Positions 7,398 through 16,575 of a stretch of 51,626 nucleotides of DNA are shown piece by piece. Position 1 is the stretch's first letter; every line of letters begins with the position of its first letter. The notes beneath the pieces were generated by a model. The model was not told the DNA's origin. It made no database searches and saw only the letters and a list, made by a program, of their open reading frames with translations. The stretch is from Bacillota bacterium (GTDB taxonomy: Bacteria > Bacillota > UBA4882 > UBA8346), in contig JAEYRN010000012.1 in NCBI GenBank assembly GCA_023435565.1, positions 1 to 51,626 of the forward strand, read 5' to 3'. The translations under genes and the position numbers were made by a program.

Positions 7398-9821
7398 TTG
7401 AAATTCGGATTTTTTGATGATCTTAGTAAAGAATATGTAATAACAACCCCCCAAACCCCTCTTCCCTGGATTAATTATTTAGGGAGTCAAAATTATTTTG
7501 GTTTAATTTCCAATACCGGAGGCGGTTATTCATTTTATAAGGACGCTAGGCTTCGACGTATTACCAGATACCGTTATAATAATGTCCCCTTTGATCAAGG
7601 CGGTCGCTATTTTTATTTAAAAGACGGTTCGACCATCTGGTCTCCTACCTGGAAACCCGTCCAAACCGAGCTTGACCAATATGAATGTCGACATGGACTC
7701 GGTTATACAAAAATAAACGGGGTTAAAAATGGTTTATCAACCGAAGTATTATATTTTGTTCCTTTAGATTATGATTGTGAAATCCATCGGGTTACATTAT
7801 CTAACCAATCGTCTAGTGTTAAGAAAGTCCAGCTATTTTCGTTTATTGAATTTTGTCTTTGGAATGCATATGACGATATGACCAATTTCCAACGAAATTT
7901 CAGTACCGGTGAGGTTGAGGTTGAAGAAAGCACAATTTATCATAAAACAGAATATCGGGAACGCCGTAACCACTATGCCTTTTATAGCGTAAACCACCCA
8001 ATCAACGGATACGACACTGATCGGACTTCATTTATTGGATTATATAACGGTTTTCATAATCCAGCTGTTGTAATGTCAGGTAAAGCCAACAATTCACTTG
8101 CTGACGGCTGGTCTCCGATAGCTTCACATTATCTGGATTTAAATTTGAATCCTGGGGAAACCAAAGAACTAATTTTTATTTTAGGTTATGCGGAAAACGA
8201 TCCGGAACAAAAGTGGGAACGCCCAGGTATTATCAATAAAACTAAAGCAAAAATGCTTCAAAAGAATTTCCAAAATAGTGCCCAAGTTGAACAAGCTTTT
8301 GAGAAATTACGTAACCATTGGTCGAAGTTACTTTCAGTCTATACCATTGAAACTAATGATCCCAAACTTAATCGAATGGTCAATATATGGAACCCTTATC
8401 AATGCATGGTTACATTTAACCTGTCCCGAAGTGCTTCATACTTTGAATCCGGAATTGGTCGCGGTATGGGCTTCCGTGATTCCAATCAGGATATTTTAGG
8501 TTTTGTTAGCTTAATTACGGAACGGGCCCGAGAAAGAATACTTGACCTAGCTGCAACCCAATTCCCTGATGGAAGCTCCTATCACCAATACCAACCTTTA
8601 ACCAAAAAAGGTAATGCAGATATCGGGGGCGGATTTAACGATGACCCGCTTTGGTTAGTCTATTCCACTATTGCTTATCTTAAAGAAACCAATGATTATA
8701 GTATTTTAGATGAAAAAGTTCCATTTAATAACGATCCGGCCATAGCCGCCAGTCTCATGGAGCATCTTCGCCGTTCGATTCGATTTATTCGGGAAAACTT
8801 AGGCCCTCATGGTCTACCATTAATCAATAGAGCTGATTGGAACGACTGTCTTAATCTTAACTGTTTTTCGAATACTCCTGATGAATCCTTCCAAACTTGT
8901 ACCAATGCTGATGGTAAAGTGGCCGAATCGACCTTTATCGCGGCAATGTTTGTACATATTGGCCCAGAATATGTTCGTCTTTGCCAAAAATTGAACTTAA
9001 ATGACGAAGCGAAACAAATTGAAGCTGAAATAATCAAAATGCGTGAAACTGTTTTAAAACACGGTTTTGACGGTGAGTGGTTCTTACGTGCTTACGACGG
9101 TAAAGGTCAAAAGGTTGGAAGCCAGGAAAACGATGAAGGCCAAATTTTTATTGAACCTCAAGGTTTTTGTGTAATGGCTGGAATAGGATTGGAAGAAGGT
9201 TTTGCAAAAAAAGCGCTTGATTCAGTGAAAAAGCGATTAGATACCAAACATGGTGTTAGACTAGTTAATCCGGCTTATACCAAATACCATTTGGAACTTG
9301 GAGAAATCTCTTCTTATCCTCCAGGATATAAGGAAAATGCCGGTATTTTCTGTCATAACAATCCCTGGATCATGATTGCCGAAACTAAACTAGGCCGGGC
9401 AAAGGAAGCTTTTGAGTATTATACCAAAATTGCTCCTGCCTACCGGGAAGAGATAAGTGAAATTCATCGTTTAGAACCTTATATCTATGCCCAGATGATT
9501 GCGGGTAGTGATGCGGCTCGGCATGGTGAAGCCAAAAATTCTTGGCTTACCGGGACAGCTGCCTGGAATTATGTTGCAATCACCCAATATATTTTGGGAA
9601 TTCGTCCTGATTTTGATGGTCTCTTAATTGATCCCTGCTTACCGGAGGAGATTAAGGAAATTAAGATTATCAGAGAATTTCGCGGTTCTCAATATAATAT
9701 CCACATTAATAATAAACGATCCGGTAAGTATTTATTAAAAATTAACGGGGCTGAAATTAATGGAAGGTTAGCCCCCGTTTCTAAAGATAATTCAACTATT
9801 GAAGTATATTGTGAAACCTGA
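7398..9821 (+). CDS. Cellobiose phosphorylase (GH94)
   Basis: An 807-residue GH94 enzyme that splits cellobiose with phosphate into alpha-glucose 1-phosphate and glucose in the cytoplasm. The N-terminus (FFDD..KEYVITTPQTPLPWINYLG) and the length match characterised cellobiose phosphorylases closely. The catalytic acid is probably D483 in the RADWND motif, and the GGFNDDP and TGTAAWNYVA motifs are intact. The start is a TTG with AGGAGGT 7 nt upstream, and no nearby ATG suits. It is last in the importer operon, so imported cellobiose is probably phosphorolysed, which saves ATP. A related GH94 specificity such as laminaribiose is less likely given the N-terminal match. Confidence 0.93.
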   Translation: MKFGFFDDLSKEYVITTPQTPLPWINYLGSQNYFGLISNTGGGYSFYKDARLRRITRYRYNNVPFDQGGRYFYLKDGSTIWSPTWKPVQTELDQYECRHGLGYTKINGVKNGLSTEVLYFVPLDYDCEIHRVTLSNQSSSVKKVQLFSFIEFCLWNAYDDMTNFQRNFSTGEVEVEESTIYHKTEYRERRNHYAFYSVNHPINGYDTDRTSFIGLYNGFHNPAVVMSGKANNSLADGWSPIASHYLDLNLNPGETKELIFILGYAENDPEQKWERPGIINKTKAKMLQKNFQNSAQVEQAFEKLRNHWSKLLSVYTIETNDPKLNRMVNIWNPYQCMVTFNLSRSASYFESGIGRGMGFRDSNQDILGFVSLITERARERILDLAATQFPDGSSYHQYQPLTKKGNADIGGGFNDDPLWLVYSTIAYLKETNDYSILDEKVPFNNDPAIAASLMEHLRRSIRFIRENLGPHGLPLINRADWNDCLNLNCFSNTPDESFQTCTNADGKVAESTFIAAMFVHIGPEYVRLCQKLNLNDEAKQIEAEIIKMRETVLKHGFDGEWFLRAYDGKGQKVGSQENDEGQIFIEPQGFCVMAGIGLEEGFAKKALDSVKKRLDTKHGVRLVNPAYTKYHLELGEISSYPPGYKENAGIFCHNNPWIMIAETKLGRAKEAFEYYTKIAPAYREEISEIHRLEPYIYAQMIAGSDAARHGEAKNSWLTGTAAWNYVAITQYILGIRPDFDGLLIDPCLPEEIKEIKIIREFRGSQYNIHINNKRSGKYLLKINGAEINGRLAPVSKDNSTIEVYCET

Positions 9822-9887
9822 TCAGAATTGTATAATTACTTTAGTTGAATAATTATCCCCAAAGATGACCAAAGATCCTTACATTTT

Positions 9888-9927
9888 ATAGCCGGATGGC
9901 TTTATTCTCCGGTTGGCTATTTTTTTA
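9888..9927 (+). terminator. Terminator of the sugar operon
   Basis: An ATAGCC/GGCTAT stem with inner GGA/TCC pairing is followed by TTTTTT, about 65 bp past the GH94 stop. Confidence 0.85.
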
Positions 9928-9933
9928 GTTAAT

Positions 9934-9984
9934 CAAAAAGGCTGCTGCAAAAATTCCCAACATTTTGCAACAGTCTTTTTTTAA
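9934..9984 (-). terminator. Bidirectional terminator between GH94 and the histidine kinase
   Basis: A 13-bp stem (GGCTGCTGCAAAA with TTTTGCAACAGTC, GU pairs allowed) is flanked by AAAAA on the left and TTTTTTT on the right. It can end the minus-strand kinase transcript and back up the plus-strand terminator. Confidence 0.85.
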
Positions 9985-10004
9985 TAAACTTATGTATTTA
10001 CCAT

Positions 10005-11537
10005 TCATTTATTTACACTTCGAAGCAATACTTCAACAGTAGTCCCCTCGACCAGAACACTTCGAACATTTATAAAACCACGGTGGGCTTTTATTACCCT
10101 GTGACAATAAGCTAAACCCATCCCCCAATTGTTCTTAGTAGGTTTTGTAGTATAAAATGGTCGAAATATTTTTCGTATTTCTTTTCTTGAGATACCAGGT
10201 CCATTATCGGTAATTCGAATAAATCCCCATTCAAACTCCCGCCCAATTTCAACCCGAAGTTCCGGTGTAAAATCTTCTTTTTTTATTTCACCTAAAGCAT
10301 CCAAGGCGTTTTGAAGTAAATTTTCTAAAACTGTGGTCAAATATTCACAATCGCCCCAAATAAGGGCATCATTATTATTCATAATAAGCTTTACTGATTT
10401 TAAACGAGGAGTTAATCTTTGAACAGCTTCCTCCCAAAGTTTCTTCCAAGAAAAACACCCTGGGTTTAAATCGATTCGACCAGCCTGGATGTGTAAAACA
10501 TCCAATTGCGCCAAAGCTTCATCGGAAACACTTGAAGCCCACTGAATCTGAGTAATGGCCCGATTAACCGCTTCTCCCTTCACTTCTCTTAATGATAATT
10601 CGGCCATATCTAAGGCCATTTTAACTGCTAAAAACCGGTTTTTATACGAATGGAGAGTGATCCGGACTGCCTGGTTGGCTAATTTAATCTGTTGATCCAA
10701 ACCATGGGTTACCGGTTGCCATGAACCCAAAAAACCATACCTTACAATGGCTACTAATACTAAAACCAAAACAACTACCGAAGCAAAAGGCAATGCTTTT
10801 AAAAAAGTAGTTTCAAATTCGGGGTAATTCGAAACCGGTAATAATGTTGTCGCCATTGAATGTATATTTAATACATTGCCCCGCCCCATGCAAAAAAGTG
10901 CGATAAAAAACCCGGAAAGAACCAAATTACTAGTGCCAATACATAAAGCTTGGACTCTTTTCTGAATTAACTTGGCTTTAAAAAATAACCCTAAAATTAA
11001 CCAGCCAACATAAAGCAATATAATTACCACTGAAAAAAAAGCTAAACGATCTAATAGATGCAAATTATTTTCCCATTGGACCCTAACGCCGGATGTAGTC
11101 AATAAAAAAGTGCCTTTTTTAAATAAACTGAAAAGGTGTTCAGGATCATAGTACCAAAGTAAGAATATTATATTCAACCCAGTAACACCAATTGTGACCC
11201 AGTCAATCCGGCTTAACCCTTTTCTAGAATAAGAAAGCGCTAAACCAAATTGAGCTACCAGAAAAGTGACTAAACTCCAAAGTCTAAACCGCATAAAATC
11301 AAATAACGATAAGTGAGACAATAATCGCCAAGCCCAGCTAGGTTGGTTCAAAGGTAACTTTAAAAATATCCCATCTAATTGGTAATTACCAAAGCGTGAT
11401 ATTAAACCGATTAGGCCTAAAAAACAACATCCAAAAGCAAATAAGCTTAATCCCAACCAGACAGCTTGCCGGCCTCTGGGTATTCTGGCAATAATTAAAA
11501 CGGCAAACACCAGAAACAAAATGGCTATTAAGGTCAA
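10005..11537 (-). CDS. Membrane sensor histidine kinase
   Basis: A 510-residue kinase. The N-terminal ~270 residues form about 7-8 hydrophobic helices with no large extracellular domain. A dimerisation segment with the likely phospho-His (LHSYKNRF, about residue 296) follows, then a HATPase_c domain with N-box ENLLQNALDAL, G1 DNGPG and G2 GMGLAYCHRV. The longest open frame starts at 11549, but that TTG overlaps the GGAGG. The TTG at 11537 sits 5 nt after GGAGG and is preferred. It is the only kinase near two response regulators that lack adjacent kinases, so it is a candidate partner. The stimulus is unknown. Confidence 0.85.
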   Translation of the reverse strand: MTLIAILFLVFAVLIIARIPRGRQAVWLGLSLFAFGCCFLGLIGLISRFGNYQLDGIFLKLPLNQPSWAWRLLSHLSLFDFMRFRLWSLVTFLVAQFGLALSYSRKGLSRIDWVTIGVTGLNIIFLLWYYDPEHLFSLFKKGTFLLTTSGVRVQWENNLHLLDRLAFFSVVIILLYVGWLILGLFFKAKLIQKRVQALCIGTSNLVLSGFFIALFCMGRGNVLNIHSMATTLLPVSNYPEFETTFLKALPFASVVVLVLVLVAIVRYGFLGSWQPVTHGLDQQIKLANQAVRITLHSYKNRFLAVKMALDMAELSLREVKGEAVNRAITQIQWASSVSDEALAQLDVLHIQAGRIDLNPGCFSWKKLWEEAVQRLTPRLKSVKLIMNNNDALIWGDCEYLTTVLENLLQNALDALGEIKKEDFTPELRVEIGREFEWGFIRITDNGPGISRKEIRKIFRPFYTTKPTKNNWGMGLAYCHRVIKAHRGFINVRSVLVEGTTVEVLLRSVNK

Positions 11538-11651
11538 ATTCGCCTCCAAAAAAAGATATTTATATACAAAAAATAATTATTAACATGCTATTAAAAGATT
11601 CACCTAATCTTGATAGTTTCCTGCTAACCTTCTAGTCTTAAAAAACTGGTA

Positions 11652-13211
11652 TTAGTTCTTAACCCGAATACTGCTTTTGAACTGGAAGCCGCATGATACT
11701 CTGTTTTTTCCGGATTGCTTCGCATAATATAAAGATTGATCGGCAAATTCCAGTAAACTATTTCGGTCCAAAGCATGTTCTGGTATGGTCCCTACTCCCA
11801 AAGAAATTGTAATAGGAGATTTTAAAGTCCCTAAAGGAATATTGGCTACTGAAACCCGAATTCGTTCTGCAATTTGTAAAGCAGTCTCACGACCTGTATT
11901 TTTTAGAATAACAACAAATTCTTCACCTCCGTACCGGGCGACAATATCACCTTCTCGAACCGCCTCACCCACTACTCCGGCAACTATTTTTAGAAGTTGG
12001 TCTCCAGCCGGGTGTCCGAAGGTATCATTGTACTTTTTGAAGTTATCAACATCCATCATTATTAAAGAAAGGTTACTTCCATTTTCCTTTGCCCGATCGA
12101 CCAGTTCTTCAAGTTTTTCATTAAAATATCGTCGATTATAAAGGTTCGTTAAACCGTCGGTATCAGCTTGCTGTTTTACCTCATTTAAACTAGCTATATT
12201 TTGTAATGCTACACCCGCTTGAGTAGCAATATTAATTAAAATCTGAACCTCAGCCTCTGGTAAAACCTGAATATTATCGGCGCTGACTAATAAAGCTCCT
12301 GCCACTTCTTCAGCGACTACAATAGGAAAAATGAATAATGCACGTACTGGAATACCTTGAAATATTTTTACTAATTCGTTATGTTTGGTAATATCTGTAC
12401 ATAATAAAGGTTCCCTAAAAACAAGTATTGGGGCTAAGGCAATATTATACCTATTTAGGGGGTGGGATTCGTATTTTACAAGCCATTCCTCATCCCAAGA
12501 TGAATCCCATATATTTAATTGCCCATTCTCATCAAACAAAGTAACAGCGACTAACATATTAGGGTTGCTTTGATGCGCCGCTTTAATGATTCGATTGAAA
12601 ATTGCATCCAAATCCGAGCTACCGCTTACCTCTTGAGAAAAACTATTTAATTTTTGAAGACGTGTATTCAATTGTACTAACTTTTCCGAAACCTCTTCCG
12701 TTACGGTATAAGTCCGTTGAACTAAATAACCGCCAAAAATTCCCGTTAAATATAGATAGGTGATTTTAACAAGCAAATCAGGCAAGCTAACAGTTGTAGT
12801 TAGATAAGAGACCCCTGATAAAATTAAAACCATTACTGTAGACCAAATAATAATTCCAGGTAAATGATAGCGTATACCAGCTGCAAAAATCGGCAAAAAC
12901 AGAAAAAAAGTTAATTCACTATTTAATCCTCCTGTCCTGATAAGCATATAACCTGTTACTAACAGGTCGATGATAATTAATGGGAATCTTAAAAACTTCA
13001 TACCTAAACGACTGAGCATTGGAATCAGATACCAAGAAAGAGACCAGGTAAGGTAAGAAAAGGCTATTAAATAATCATACCTGTTTCCTCGTGTTCCAAC
13101 TGCTAGTAAAATCATAACAGCGTTTACGATGGCTATTTTATGACGGATTTCCGCTAAGGAAATTTTAAAAGCTTGGTTTCGTTGGGTTTTAACGTTTAAA
13201 TTATCTTTCAC
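11652..13211 (-). CDS. Membrane GAF-GGDEF diguanylate cyclase
   Basis: A 519-residue protein. About five or six transmembrane helices (residues ~25-175) lead into a short coiled segment, a GAF domain (~195-340) and a GGDEF domain (~350-510). The active-site motif is GGEEF at about residue 426. An RxxD inhibitory site (REGD) lies exactly five residues before it, so product feedback is expected. It makes cyclic di-GMP. A PilZ protein gene at 32091-32462 could encode a reader. The GTG start has GGAGG 4 nt upstream. It lies about 100 bp before the kinase gene on the same strand and may be co-transcribed with it. Confidence 0.9.
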   Translation of the reverse strand: MKDNLNVKTQRNQAFKISLAEIRHKIAIVNAVMILLAVGTRGNRYDYLIAFSYLTWSLSWYLIPMLSRLGMKFLRFPLIIIDLLVTGYMLIRTGGLNSELTFFLFLPIFAAGIRYHLPGIIIWSTVMVLILSGVSYLTTTVSLPDLLVKITYLYLTGIFGGYLVQRTYTVTEEVSEKLVQLNTRLQKLNSFSQEVSGSSDLDAIFNRIIKAAHQSNPNMLVAVTLFDENGQLNIWDSSWDEEWLVKYESHPLNRYNIALAPILVFREPLLCTDITKHNELVKIFQGIPVRALFIFPIVVAEEVAGALLVSADNIQVLPEAEVQILINIATQAGVALQNIASLNEVKQQADTDGLTNLYNRRYFNEKLEELVDRAKENGSNLSLIMMDVDNFKKYNDTFGHPAGDQLLKIVAGVVGEAVREGDIVARYGGEEFVVILKNTGRETALQIAERIRVSVANIPLGTLKSPITISLGVGTIPEHALDRNSLLEFADQSLYYAKQSGKNRVSCGFQFKSSIRVKN

Positions 13212-13258
13212 GAATCCTCCGATGTATAATGAATGTTATTAATTATATCGTGCATATT

Positions 13259-13288
13259 CGAAAAAAAAATAAGCCCACTTATCTGGGC
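13259..13288 (-). terminator. Terminator downstream of murT
   Basis: A GCCCA/TGGGC stem with a 6-nt loop is followed on the minus strand by TTATTTTTTTTT. It lies about 140 bp past the murT stop. Confidence 0.8.
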
Positions 13289-13428
13289 GACTTTAAACAA
13301 ATATATAGAAACAATTCTTATAAAGGCGCCAGAATTATTGGGGCATATTCCCTTTAACTAATTATTCTTTTATTTTGCCCTTTTCCTTCCATGGCATAAG
13401 GATACAATTCAGTCAATAGAAAGCTTAT

Positions 13429-14769
13429 TTATCCTGTATGACGGCATAGTTTTAATAAATAAGGCCGAAATTTAATCATTGATGTATAATTTGCTAATAC
13501 TAATAATTCCTCTCCCGGTTGAAGCCTACCGGCTAATTCTTTAAAAGCGCGGTGAGGGGAATATTCAACAGTTAATGTAATTGGTGGGGGATTGCTATAC
13601 TTTACCCGAAGGGCCATATCTCCGGCCCTTGTTCCACTAGTGACCGTCTCTTTAATACCGGGAACCTTCCAAACATTTTCGAGAGAAACATCCCAAATCC
13701 ATGAAACATCTTTACCGTCCGCGACCAAATCGTTTAAAAGAAACAAAAGCCGTTTTTCTCCTTGCGACTCGCTAAGTAAATGTATTATATGATTAAAACC
13801 AACCGGGTTTTTTACTAAAAACAAAAAAACTGATACGCCACGATAATTAAAATGTTCACTCCGTCCATAACTAGGAGTTACATTATTTAATACAGTAACC
13901 ATTCGATGAAGGTTATATCCGAGTAACACTCCTACTGCTAAAGCTGCTAATGTATTTAGAATATTAAAAACACCGGGAAGTTTAATCATAACATCATCCA
14001 AGTTGTTGTTGGAAGTACCCACTCGAAAAGTACTTCCCTTCAAATAATCGGTTTTAATTGAATCAGCCCAAAGATTTAATTCAGGTAATTCAGAAACTTC
14101 CCCGACTCCTGCGCCGGTATCCTTCTCAATTAAAATACCGGTATCTGCGGAAGCCATTTCACCTTTAATACCAAAATAGATTCGGTTTTCAGGTTTAATC
14201 ACTGAACCGATTCTGGCAACATTAGGATCATTCCCGTTTAATACTACTTGACATTGATATTCGGGGTCCCGGATTAAGTCAATAATGCGATTTACATTGG
14301 TGTCTACCTCGCCATACCTGTCCAGTTGGTCCCGGGAAAAATTGGTAACCACCAAAATTTGTGGATGAAAAAGTTTAAATGACTTTATCAATACAGCTTC
14401 GTCAATTTCAAAAACCCCAAAGTCGGCTGCATAATCTTCATTTATCCGTACCTGATCAAGTAGAATACTGGTTACTATTCCAGACAGTAAGTTCGCCCCT
14501 TTTGAGTTAGTGGAAACTTTAAATCCTAAATCTTGAATTAGTTCTACCAGTATTTTTGTAGTAGTTGTTTTACCATTGGTGCCTGTAATTAAGATCCAAC
14601 CATTTTTATAACGAGGGACCAGTATTTTCAATAAATCCGGAAACAGCCGTAAAGCAACTTTTCCTGGAATATTGCTTCCTTCACCCATCCTTAAAGCTCT
14701 CGAAAGATAGTATGTTAAACGTACAACAACAGTTGCAATAAATAATATGAATTTTGTTTGTTTTTTCAT
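13429..14769 (-). CDS. murT: Lipid II isoglutaminyl synthase subunit MurT (zinc-ribbon-less form)
   Basis: A 446-residue Mur-ligase-like subunit that with GatD amidates the alpha-carboxyl of D-Glu in lipid II at the cytoplasmic face. It has a hydrophobic N-terminal stretch, the P-loop GTNGKTTT at residues 63-70, a Mur central domain, and a C-terminal DUF1727 domain with the conserved ADGKDVSWIWD motif (about 350-360). Characterised MurT proteins carry a Cys4 zinc ribbon in the central domain. Here the matching stretch (about 190-240) has no cysteine. Its ATG overlaps the gatD stop (ATGA), and AAAGGA lies 8 nt upstream, so the subunits are translationally coupled. Confidence 0.9.
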   Translation of the reverse strand: MKKQTKFILFIATVVVRLTYYLSRALRMGEGSNIPGKVALRLFPDLLKILVPRYKNGWILITGTNGKTTTTKILVELIQDLGFKVSTNSKGANLLSGIVTSILLDQVRINEDYAADFGVFEIDEAVLIKSFKLFHPQILVVTNFSRDQLDRYGEVDTNVNRIIDLIRDPEYQCQVVLNGNDPNVARIGSVIKPENRIYFGIKGEMASADTGILIEKDTGAGVGEVSELPELNLWADSIKTDYLKGSTFRVGTSNNNLDDVMIKLPGVFNILNTLAALAVGVLLGYNLHRMVTVLNNVTPSYGRSEHFNYRGVSVFLFLVKNPVGFNHIIHLLSESQGEKRLLFLLNDLVADGKDVSWIWDVSLENVWKVPGIKETVTSGTRAGDMALRVKYSNPPPITLTVEYSPHRAFKELAGRLQPGEELLVLANYTSMIKFRPYLLKLCRHTG

Positions 14770-15527
14770 CGAATTTTTCCTTTAAAAGGATGCTTTCTTA
14801 TGATTCGATTAATCACTTGACGCCGGGTTTCGTTTTCTAAAAAATCGTCTAATGGAGATAATTCACCCAATCCATAACGGCGTTTTAAAGCCAGTTCAAT
14901 TAAATAATCCGCTAATGCCGGATTTTTAGGCAACAGCGGACCATGCAAATAAGTCCCGAAACAATTAAGATAACGGGCTCCTTCAGTACTATCCTTCTCA
15001 TTATTACCAAAACCTTTTAATACTTTTCCCAAAGGTTTACAACCGGGCCCTAAAAAGGTACGACCGGAATGGTTTTCAAAACCAATTAATATAGTATTTC
15101 CACCATCGTTAAGTTCTGCTTGAATTAATATGTTTCCAATTGCGCGCCATTTACCTCCTTCGGTGCGGGCGTCAAAGATAGAAATTCCTTCGAGAACTGG
15201 GCCTTCCAATGGTCGATAATACTCTCCAAATAACTGAAATCCGCCACAAACCGTAAGTATTACCAAACCATCTTCTATTGCGTCACGTAAATCCATAGCT
15301 TTCTTCTTTACTAGATCTTGACCGATTTTTTGCTGCTCTTTGTCTTGACCACCGCCAAAAAAAACTAAATCAAAATCGGTCAAACTTATTTTGTCGCCAA
15401 TCCCGATTTCCGTAATTGATAAATCGATACCACGCCAATGGCAACGCAAAGCAAGAGTCTGTACATTACCCCGGTCTCCATAAAGGTTCATAAGTGTAGG
15501 ATAAAAATAAGCCAGTCTTAGTTGCAT
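14766..15527 (-). CDS. gatD: Lipid II isoglutaminyl synthase glutaminase subunit GatD
   Basis: A 253-residue CobB/CobQ-like class I glutamine amidotransferase that releases ammonia from glutamine for MurT. With the start at 15527 (MQLRLAYFYPTLMNLYGDRGN) the nucleophile falls at C94 (TVCGG) and the glutamine-binding Arg at R128, the same numbers as in Staphylococcus GatD. The His is H195 (TYLHGP). GAGGG lies 5 nt upstream of this ATG. The frame is open back to 15776, but those residues overlap the LysM gene and do not resemble the family. The 4-bp overlap with murT marks a two-gene operon. Confidence 0.92.
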   Translation of the reverse strand: MQLRLAYFYPTLMNLYGDRGNVQTLALRCHWRGIDLSITEIGIGDKISLTDFDLVFFGGGQDKEQQKIGQDLVKKKAMDLRDAIEDGLVILTVCGGFQLFGEYYRPLEGPVLEGISIFDARTEGGKWRAIGNILIQAELNDGGNTILIGFENHSGRTFLGPGCKPLGKVLKGFGNNEKDSTEGARYLNCFGTYLHGPLLPKNPALADYLIELALKRRYGLGELSPLDDFLENETRRQVINRIIRKHPFKGKIR

Positions 15528-15640
15528 ATGTACCCTCATCTCAGCAAGATGAAAACCACTTATATATTTCGCTGGAAACCAGCAAAATCCTCTTTTATCC
15601 ATTAAATGAAACATCCGTATATATATAAATAAACCAATAC

Positions 15641-15666
15641 AAATAAAAAAGGCCGAATTATCGGCC
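15641..15666 (-). terminator. Terminator of the LysM gene
   Basis: A perfect 6-bp stem (GGCCGA/TCGGCC) with a 4-nt loop is followed on the minus strand by TTTTTTATTT. It lies 12 bp past the LysM stop and upstream of gatD, so gatD-murT must have its own promoter within 15528-15640. Confidence 0.88.
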
Positions 15667-15678
15667 AAAGTTTGTTTA

Positions 15679-16401
15679 TTAATGACACCGTTTTTTACAA
15701 TGGCGTTTTTTCTTTTTACGATCACGGTATGGACATTCTTCCCAAGGAATCTGAATATAAAAAGGCATTGGGGCAATTGGCATTCTGTCCGGCTCCCTTG
15801 GCGGACAAGGCATTGGACATGGTATGGGTGCTATAGGTTGAACTGGCATCGGACACGGCATGGGTGCTATAGGTTGAATTGGCATTGGACACGGCACGGG
15901 TGCTATAGGTTGAACTGGCATCGGCATTGGTTTTGGTAATGGCATCGGCTCCGGTACCGGCATAGGAAGAGGTATAGGTTCTTCCGGTAATGGGACCACG
16001 GTTTGGGGCCTTGGAATACAAATCTCTTGCCCCGGGAAGATTAGATTTGGATTTGCGATTTGAGGGTTGGCTCTAATTAAAGTTTCCAAACTTATTCCAT
16101 ATCTGTTGGCAATTTCAAACATGGTATCGCCCCGAACTACCCGATATATCTGGCCGTTAGGACAAACTACTCCCGGACCTCCTGTTGGAACACAAATGAC
16201 CTGCCCGGGAAAGATTGTATTAGGATCAGTAATTTGGGGGTTCGCGTCTATTAAACTCTGTAAACTGATATTATATCGCCTGGCAATAAAAAATAAAGTA
16301 TCACCAGTTCTTACCGTATATAGTTGGCCATTGGGACAGGGTGGTACTGCTTGTGAAAACTGCACTCCTAATCCCTGGAATTCTCTATTTTGTTCGGACA
16401 T
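15679..16401 (-). CDS. Two-LysM protein with Pro-rich repeats and a basic His/Cys tail
   Basis: A 240-residue protein with no signal peptide. Two LysM domains (about residues 27-72 and 85-130; TGDTLFFIARRY and RGDTMFEIANRY cores) should bind glycan. A Pro/Met-rich linker follows, then three 12-residue repeats of the form CPMPVQPIAPxP, and a tail of Lys, Arg, His and Cys (KKKKRHCKKRCH). The absence of a signal peptide plus LysM and a low-complexity Pro/Cys tail recalls SafA-like spore coat or cortex-interface proteins made in the mother cell. That role is inferred. AGGAGG lies 7 nt before the ATG. Confidence 0.8.
   Translation of the reverse strand: MSEQNREFQGLGVQFSQAVPPCPNGQLYTVRTGDTLFFIARRYNISLQSLIDANPQITDPNTIFPGQVICVPTGGPGVVCPNGQIYRVVRGDTMFEIANRYGISLETLIRANPQIANPNLIFPGQEICIPRPQTVVPLPEEPIPLPMPVPEPMPLPKPMPMPVQPIAPVPCPMPIQPIAPMPCPMPVQPIAPIPCPMPCPPREPDRMPIAPMPFYIQIPWEECPYRDRKKKKRHCKKRCH
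15813..15925. repeat. 36-bp tandem repeat (3 units) inside the LysM gene
   Basis: The core GGGTGCTATAGGTTGAA begins at 15826, 15862 and 15898, an exact 36-bp period. Each unit encodes 12 residues of the Pro-rich region. Copies differ at a few bases. Copy number could vary by slippage. Confidence 0.9.
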
Positions 16402-16422
16402 CCTGATACCTCCTATGGCTAT

Positions 16423-16437
16423 TGTTACTATGTAACA
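16423..16437. promoter_or_regulatory. TGTTAC-TAT-GTAACA inverted repeat upstream of the LysM gene
   Basis: A perfect 6-bp inverted repeat with a 3-bp centre lies about 22 bp before the LysM start codon, just upstream of its ribosome binding site. It could be an operator or a small 5'-UTR hairpin. No regulator is implied by the sequence. Confidence 0.35.
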
Positions 16438-16528
16438 TATTCCAAAAAAACGCCATTGGCTACCAGGATTTTAGCATAATTACTTAAATTTATTAGTGGG
16501 TTAAGCCAAGCATTTCCACCTCTCATAA

Positions 16529-16549
16529 TTAAAAAAAGCCCTTTTGGGC
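16529..16549 (-). terminator. Terminator of the kduD-like gene
   Basis: A GCCC-TTTT-GGGC hairpin is followed on the minus strand by TTTTTTT, about 25 bp past the stop. Confidence 0.82.
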
Positions 16550-16575
16550 CATAATGCTTTCTGAATAAGTTTTGT

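Noticed and set aside
15528..15776. N-terminal extension of gatD to 15776
   Set aside because: It overlaps the LysM gene end and the terminator at 15641-15666. The family start and the C94/R128 numbering fit 15527.
15682..16435. Several long frames antisense or shifted in the LysM gene
   Set aside because: They result from the repeat and low-complexity composition; only the minus frame with two LysM domains is coherent.
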